From Gemmatimonadota bacterium (GTDB lineage: Bacteria; Gemmatimonadota; Gemmatimonadetes; Longimicrobiales; Gaopeijiaceae), in NCBI GenBank assembly GCA_028874985.1, contig JAPPGI010000052.1, forward strand, positions 55,532 to 119,531: DNA of 64,000 nt. Direction: 5' to 3'. Position numbers and translations under genes: made by a program. Position 1 is the first letter of the stretch. Each line of letters opens with the position of its first letter. Below, one piece after another: positions 60,618 through 64,000 of the stretch. A model generated the notes under the pieces. The model was not told the DNA's origin and made no database searches. It worked only from the letters and a program-made list of their open reading frames with translations.

Positions 60618-60645
60618 TGATATCATATCAGCATCATATTGATAC
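60618..60645 (+). promoter_or_regulatory. AT-rich operator-like promoter of the metallohydrolase
   Basis: TGATATCA palindrome (60618-60625) and two direct ATCATAT repeats (60622-60628 and 60633-60639) spaced 11 bp, about one helical turn, with TATCA/TGATA inverted arms. It ends 1 base before the ATG, so the mRNA would be nearly leaderless. Stands out sharply from the surrounding GC-rich DNA. Confidence 0.5.
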
Positions 60646-60646
60646 C

Positions 60647-61627
60647 ATGACGTGGCGGACCATGGGACTTGTTGCATTCCTGCTCGCGGCGGGGGGCATG
60701 CCCGCGGACTCCGGGCAGACCCCGGACGACGCGTCGGAGTGGCGGTTCCTGCACGGACGGACTCTCACGGCCCGGTACCAGGGTTCCGACTCGCTCAGGG
60801 CGTCGCGGGCGCTGGCGCTGCTGGAGTCGCTCGAGCGGCTGCCCGGTCTCACCGGCCCCGACCCCCGCCTTACGGTGACGATCGCCCCCACGCGGGCGGC
60901 CATGGACTCGCTGGTCGGCGGCCGGCTCCCCGAGTGGGCGGGAGCCGTCGCGATCCGTGAACGCATGGAGATGATCATACCCGGAGGGCGCTTCTGGCCC
61001 CGCACCCCCTACGAGGAGGCACGGGTTCTCCGCCACGAGTGGGCGCACCTGGCGCTGGCCCACGAAATGGGTCGGCTGCGGATCCCGCGCTGGTTCAACG
61101 AGGGGTACGCGGAGTGGTCGGCGGGTGGCTGGCTCGACGGCGGCGGATGGAAGCTGCGGGTGGCCCTGGCCTTCGGAGGGGCCCCGCCGCTGGACTCGAT
61201 CGCGCTGGACTGGCCCCGCGACCGGGTTCCGGCCGAGCTGGCGTATCTCCTCTCGGCCTCGGTCGTCCAGTATCTCGTGGAGGCGAGCGGGGAACGCGGC
61301 CTGGAGGCCTTCCTGTCGGAGTGGAAGCGCACGGGGTCCTTCGATGCCGCGTTGCGGGGCGTCTACGGGGGGACCGTCGCCCAGCTCGAGGACGACTGGC
61401 GCAAGTGGGTGAAGCGCCGGTACGGCTGGCTCGCGGTGATCGCCGACTCCGCCGTCTTCTGGTCGGTGCTGTCCGTCGCGCTGGTGGTGATGTTCGTGGT
61501 CAGGCGGCGCTACCGGCGCGAGCAGATGGCCCGGCTCAGGGCGGAAGAGCCGCCGGATGCGCCCGAGTATTGGAACGAGGCGGGGGAGGCGGATGTCCCG
61601 GTTGACCGTGGCCCCCGTTGGCGGTAG
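60647..61627 (+). CDS. MA-type zinc metallohydrolase, exported and membrane-anchored
   Basis: 326 aa with an N-terminal export signal (MTWRTMGLVAFLLAAGG), an extracytoplasmic peptidase-MA-like domain with HEWAH (about 138-142; HExxH zinc motif) and RWFNEGYAEWSAGGW (the third ligand Glu downstream), and a C-terminal membrane helix (about 270-292, VFWSVLSVALVVMFVV) followed by a basic cytoplasmic tail. ATG at 60647; a second ATG at 60662 is also possible. Substrate unknown. A 100-base piece of this gene lies at 58.8 kb. Confidence 0.87.
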   Translation: MTWRTMGLVAFLLAAGGMPADSGQTPDDASEWRFLHGRTLTARYQGSDSLRASRALALLESLERLPGLTGPDPRLTVTIAPTRAAMDSLVGGRLPEWAGAVAIRERMEMIIPGGRFWPRTPYEEARVLRHEWAHLALAHEMGRLRIPRWFNEGYAEWSAGGWLDGGGWKLRVALAFGGAPPLDSIALDWPRDRVPAELAYLLSASVVQYLVEASGERGLEAFLSEWKRTGSFDAALRGVYGGTVAQLEDDWRKWVKRRYGWLAVIADSAVFWSVLSVALVVMFVVRRRYRREQMARLRAEEPPDAPEYWNEAGEADVPVDRGPRWR

Positions 61628-61636
61628 CGTCCGAGC

Positions 61637-61831
61637 ATGGCACGCAAGAAGAAGAGGAAGGCGGAGGAGCCGTCCCTCAAGTTCTCGAAGGTCAACCTCT
61701 GGTTCGGACTGGGAGGTCTGGCCACGATCGTGCTCGGCTACTACCTGCTCGGGCAGGGCTCGATCACGCTGGCGCCGATGCTCCTCGTGGTCGGGTACGT
61801 GGTGCTGTTGCCGCTGGCGATCATCCGGTAG
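61637..61831 (+). CDS. small membrane protein (DUF3098-like)
   Basis: 64 aa: a basic, Lys-rich start (MARKKKRKAEEPS), then two hydrophobic helices (about 20-40 and 44-63). It resembles the short DUF3098-type proteins of Bacteroidota and relatives. Role unknown. Starts 9 bases after the metallohydrolase stop, so probably cotranscribed. Confidence 0.7.
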   Translation: MARKKKRKAEEPSLKFSKVNLWFGLGGLATIVLGYYLLGQGSITLAPMLLVVGYVVLLPLAIIR

Positions 61832-61910
61832 CGGGTCCGTGTTCGGGGCTCTCGCCGCCTTCGGCCGGCAGTGCGGCCGGGCGGGCCCGGCATTCCCGTG
61901 TCGCGGTCGA

Positions 61911-63743
61911 ATGCCACCCGTCGCCGGGTCGATTGCCGCGGCTTTTCGGGCCGTCACCTTCCCGCTTGCCGCGGCCATCCCGGCATTCGCCGTCCCGCTC
62001 GCGCTCGAAGCCCGGCAAGATGCCTGGCAGTGTCCCGATCCGGCGTCGCTGATCGGCGGGCTCGAAGGAGAGGCGGCCCACGTCCGCTACCTGGCGGACG
62101 ACCTCCTCGAGGGCCGCGCGGTCGCCACGCGCGGGGAACGGTGTGCGGGTGACTACATCGCGGCCCGGTTCCGTGAACTCGGCCTCCGCCCGGCGGGCGA
62201 CGCGGAGGGCTACTTCCAGGCGTGGATGGTGCGGACCGGCAGCGCCCTGGGCGAAGGCAACGAGTTCGCGGTGAATGGCGATTCCCCTGCCGAATCGGCG
62301 CACGGCGGCGACACCCCCGCCGGTTTCGCGCTCGGCGACGACTGGATGCCCTACGGCTTCTCGGCCTCGACCCGCGCCCGGGCCCCGATGACCCTCGTTC
62401 CGGCGCTGGCCGGTGCACAGGCCGGCGACGCCGCACACGCCGAGTTGACGGGCAGGGCCCTCGTGATCGAGGGCACGGCGCCCCACCCCCACGCGGCTCC
62501 CCCCGACGCGCACCGGGTGGCATCCAGCGCGGCGGCGATGGACGCGGCCGCCCTGATCGTGCTCCTCGGCCCGTCGGACCCGCTCCCCTCGCTCGACTCC
62601 GAAAGGCGCGCCGCCCTCGCCATCCCCGTGATCGCCGTGCGGGGCGACGCCGCCGACCGTGTCCGCACGGCCGCCGCCACGGCCGCCGCCTCGGGCGCCG
62701 CCGCCACCATCGCCACCGCCGTCGAACCGGTGCGGCGCGAGGCCCGCAACGTGGCCGCCCTCCTCCCCGGCACCGATGCGCCTGCCGGCCGGACGCTGGT
62801 GATCGGGGCCCACTACGACCACCTCGGCTTCGGCGGCGCGGGCTCCCTGTCGCCGAACGCGGCCGGCCAGGTCCACAACGGCGCCGACGACAACGCGTCG
62901 GGTACCGCGGTGCTCATCGAGGCGGCGCGGCGCTTCGCCGAGGGTCCGCCGCCGGCGCAGGACGTCCTCTTCATCGCCTTTACCGGCGAGGAGCGGGGGT
63001 TGTGGGGATCGGCGCACTACGTCGAGTCGCCCCTGCGACCCCTCGAAGGCACGGTCGCCATGCTCAACCTCGACATGGTGGGCCGGGTGACGAACGACCT
63101 TCTTACGGTATTCGGCACGGGAACGGCGGAGGAGTGGGCGGAGATCCTCGAGCGGGCCAACCGCCGGACCGCGGCCCCCCTCGATCTCCGCTTGAACAGC
63201 GACGGCTTCGGCGCCTCGGATCACAGCTCCTTCTACGCAAGGGGCATCCCCGTCCTCCACTTCTTCTCCAATACGCACCCGGAATACCACCGTGTCGAGG
63301 ACGATTGGGAGCTGGTGAACGCCGATGGCATGGCGCGGGTGACCGGGCTGGTGACCGCCGTGGTGCGCGAGGTGGTTCCCGCCCCCGGGCCGGCCGCGCT
63401 GACGCCTGTCGAGGGTGCGGGAAACCCTCACGGGGTGCGGGGGCCCGCCGACGGCGGCACGGTGCGGAGCGGCTTCCGGGTGCGTCTGGGCACGATCCCC
63501 GACTATTCGCGCGAGTCGGGCGGAATGGCGATCACCGGGGTGCGGGACGGGAGCCCGGCGGCGAAGGCGGGGCTGAAGGGCGGCGACATCATCGTGAAGC
63601 TCGGCCCGCACGACATCGAGGACGTCTACGGGTACATGTACGCGCTGGGGGAGTTCGAGCCGGGTGAGGAGGTGGAGGTCGTGGTGCTCAGGGACGGGAA
63701 GCGGATGGTGTTCGAGGTGGTGGTGGAGGGGAGTGGGGGGTGA
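61911..63743 (+). CDS. M28-family aminopeptidase with C-terminal PDZ domain
   Basis: 610 aa from the ATG at 61911 (an in-frame GTG at 61839 would add 24 residues). Signal peptide (about 1-35), a PA-type insert (about 150-280), an M28 zinc peptidase with IGAHYDHLGFGG, GADDNASGTAVLIEAA, FTGEERGLWGSAHYV, LNLDMVGRV and the last His in NTHPEYHRVEDD, then a PDZ domain (about 520-605) with DYSRESGGMAITGVRDGSPA and GLKGGDIIVKLGPHDIEDVY. An exported zinc aminopeptidase, probably in peptide breakdown. Confidence 0.92.
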   Translation: MPPVAGSIAAAFRAVTFPLAAAIPAFAVPLALEARQDAWQCPDPASLIGGLEGEAAHVRYLADDLLEGRAVATRGERCAGDYIAARFRELGLRPAGDAEGYFQAWMVRTGSALGEGNEFAVNGDSPAESAHGGDTPAGFALGDDWMPYGFSASTRARAPMTLVPALAGAQAGDAAHAELTGRALVIEGTAPHPHAAPPDAHRVASSAAAMDAAALIVLLGPSDPLPSLDSERRAALAIPVIAVRGDAADRVRTAAATAAASGAAATIATAVEPVRREARNVAALLPGTDAPAGRTLVIGAHYDHLGFGGAGSLSPNAAGQVHNGADDNASGTAVLIEAARRFAEGPPPAQDVLFIAFTGEERGLWGSAHYVESPLRPLEGTVAMLNLDMVGRVTNDLLTVFGTGTAEEWAEILERANRRTAAPLDLRLNSDGFGASDHSSFYARGIPVLHFFSNTHPEYHRVEDDWELVNADGMARVTGLVTAVVREVVPAPGPAALTPVEGAGNPHGVRGPADGGTVRSGFRVRLGTIPDYSRESGGMAITGVRDGSPAAKAGLKGGDIIVKLGPHDIEDVYGYMYALGEFEPGEEVEVVVLRDGKRMVFEVVVEGSGG

Positions 63744-63761
63744 GGCCCCGGAGCGCACCCG

Positions 63762-64000
63762 TCATTGATCGCAGACGCTACCCCCCTCGTGGTAGCGGAT
63801 GGTCTCGAGCCAGGCCTGGAACTCGTCGTCGGGTGGGGAACAGAGGTCGGTCTCATACCAGTGGAACCGCCAGAGGTCCATGTCCATCAGGCTTCGTGGC
63901 AGCGGGCCACTCAAATCCATGGTGTTGACGTAGAGAGCCCACAGGGATTCCAGGGGACCTCGAATAATGGCTGATTCGCGGGAATCGAGGCACTTGCAAC
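63762..64000 (-). CDS. leucine-rich-repeat protein, C-terminal part (start outside window)
   Basis: Read leftward, the frame is open from the window edge to TGA at 63762-63764 (about 78 codons visible). It contains an LRR-like stretch (PLESLWALYVNTMDLSGPLP) in the plant/bacterial L-x-x-L-x-x-L-x-x-N-x-L-x-G-x-L-P style, followed by a non-repeat cap (MDLWRFHWYETDLCSPPDDE, then a helix FQAWLETIRYH) and a terminal Cys region. Only the last repeat and cap are seen. Confidence 0.65.
   Translation of the reverse strand, partial: CKCLDSRESAIIRGPLESLWALYVNTMDLSGPLPRSLMDMDLWRFHWYETDLCSPPDDEFQAWLETIRYHEGGSVCDQ

Noticed and set aside
58773..60646. Insertion sequence or integrated element as the cause of the scrap zone
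   Set aside because: No transposase, integrase, terminal inverted repeats or target-site duplication are visible; the pieces come from neighbouring chromosomal genes.
1..64000. CRISPR arrays, rRNA genes, prophage or toxin-antitoxin modules
   Set aside because: No regularly spaced repeats, rRNA-like sequence, phage structural genes or recognisable toxin-antitoxin pair were found on reading both strands.

Overview
This is a 64 kb piece of a high-GC (roughly 70 percent) bacterial chromosome with densely packed, mostly housekeeping genes. GTG starts are common and many neighbouring genes overlap by 4 bases. The mix of genes points to a diderm, probably Gemmatimonadota: a TonB/ExbB/ExbD/ExbD system, an S46 dipeptidyl-peptidase lipoprotein, a 6-bladed beta-propeller lipoprotein with the GEGPGEY signature, a Minf_1886-type protein and a MoxR/DUF58/DUF4129/DUF4350 cluster. 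The phylum is inferred from gene content; no rRNA or ribosomal protein gene lies in the window.

Layout. 1-15 kb is a long rightward housekeeping run: obgE (cut by the left edge), dprA, hemW, hrcA, dnaJ, yqeY, mutS2, dnaG, a coiled-coil zinc-ribbon protein, recJ, rsmD, coaD and a short phosphotransacetylase. 15-19 kb is an accessory patch: a leftward propeller lipoprotein, a STAS anti-sigma-factor antagonist and a gene broken by a stop and a frameshift. 19-28 kb holds rsmA, rex with its own operator over the start codon, a DnaQ-like exonuclease, then thiolase, bioY, a CPBP protease, hydroxyacyl-CoA dehydrogenase, acyl-CoA dehydrogenase and glyA, which has a premature amber codon. 28-33 kb holds a small zinc ribbon, nnr, thiL, plsC, eno and ftsB. 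33-42 kb has a slipin, tRNA-Met(CAT), an RDD-SpoIIM fusion, and a convergent leftward cluster (membrane protein, DUF4129, DUF4350, MoxR, DUF58), then nfo. 43-58 kb holds the S46 peptidase, a glycerophosphodiesterase, a tilS-hpt fusion, ftsH, cdaA, exbB-exbD-exbD-tonB, yggS, punA, ileS (type 2) and an rluD-type gene. 58.7-60.65 kb is a scrap zone of duplicated, deleted gene pieces around one secreted unknown. 60.6-63.7 kb has an MA-type metallohydrolase, a tiny membrane protein and an M28 peptidase with a PDZ domain. The right edge carries the end of a leftward leucine-rich-repeat protein.

How the genes work together. The left half covers DNA maintenance and replication, protein folding and cofactor synthesis. 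The 19-28 kb block links an NADH/NAD+ sensor (Rex) with short-chain acyl-CoA enzymes. The 34-42 kb block is a membrane-linked MoxR/VWA-type chaperone cluster. The 50-53 kb operon powers outer-membrane import. Several secreted peptidases suggest peptide scavenging.

Most unusual signals: (1) a 37-bp element with fixed internal spacing, present three times in intergenic DNA; (2) a mosaic at 60.09-60.61 kb made of 3' pieces of punA and ileS joined at short shared sequences, plus a matching metallohydrolase scrap at 58.8 kb; (3) glyA cut by TAG with its conserved tail intact after the stop; (4) a DnaG primase that lost all four zinc ligands; (5) an IleRS with the swapped GLHH form of the HIGH motif.
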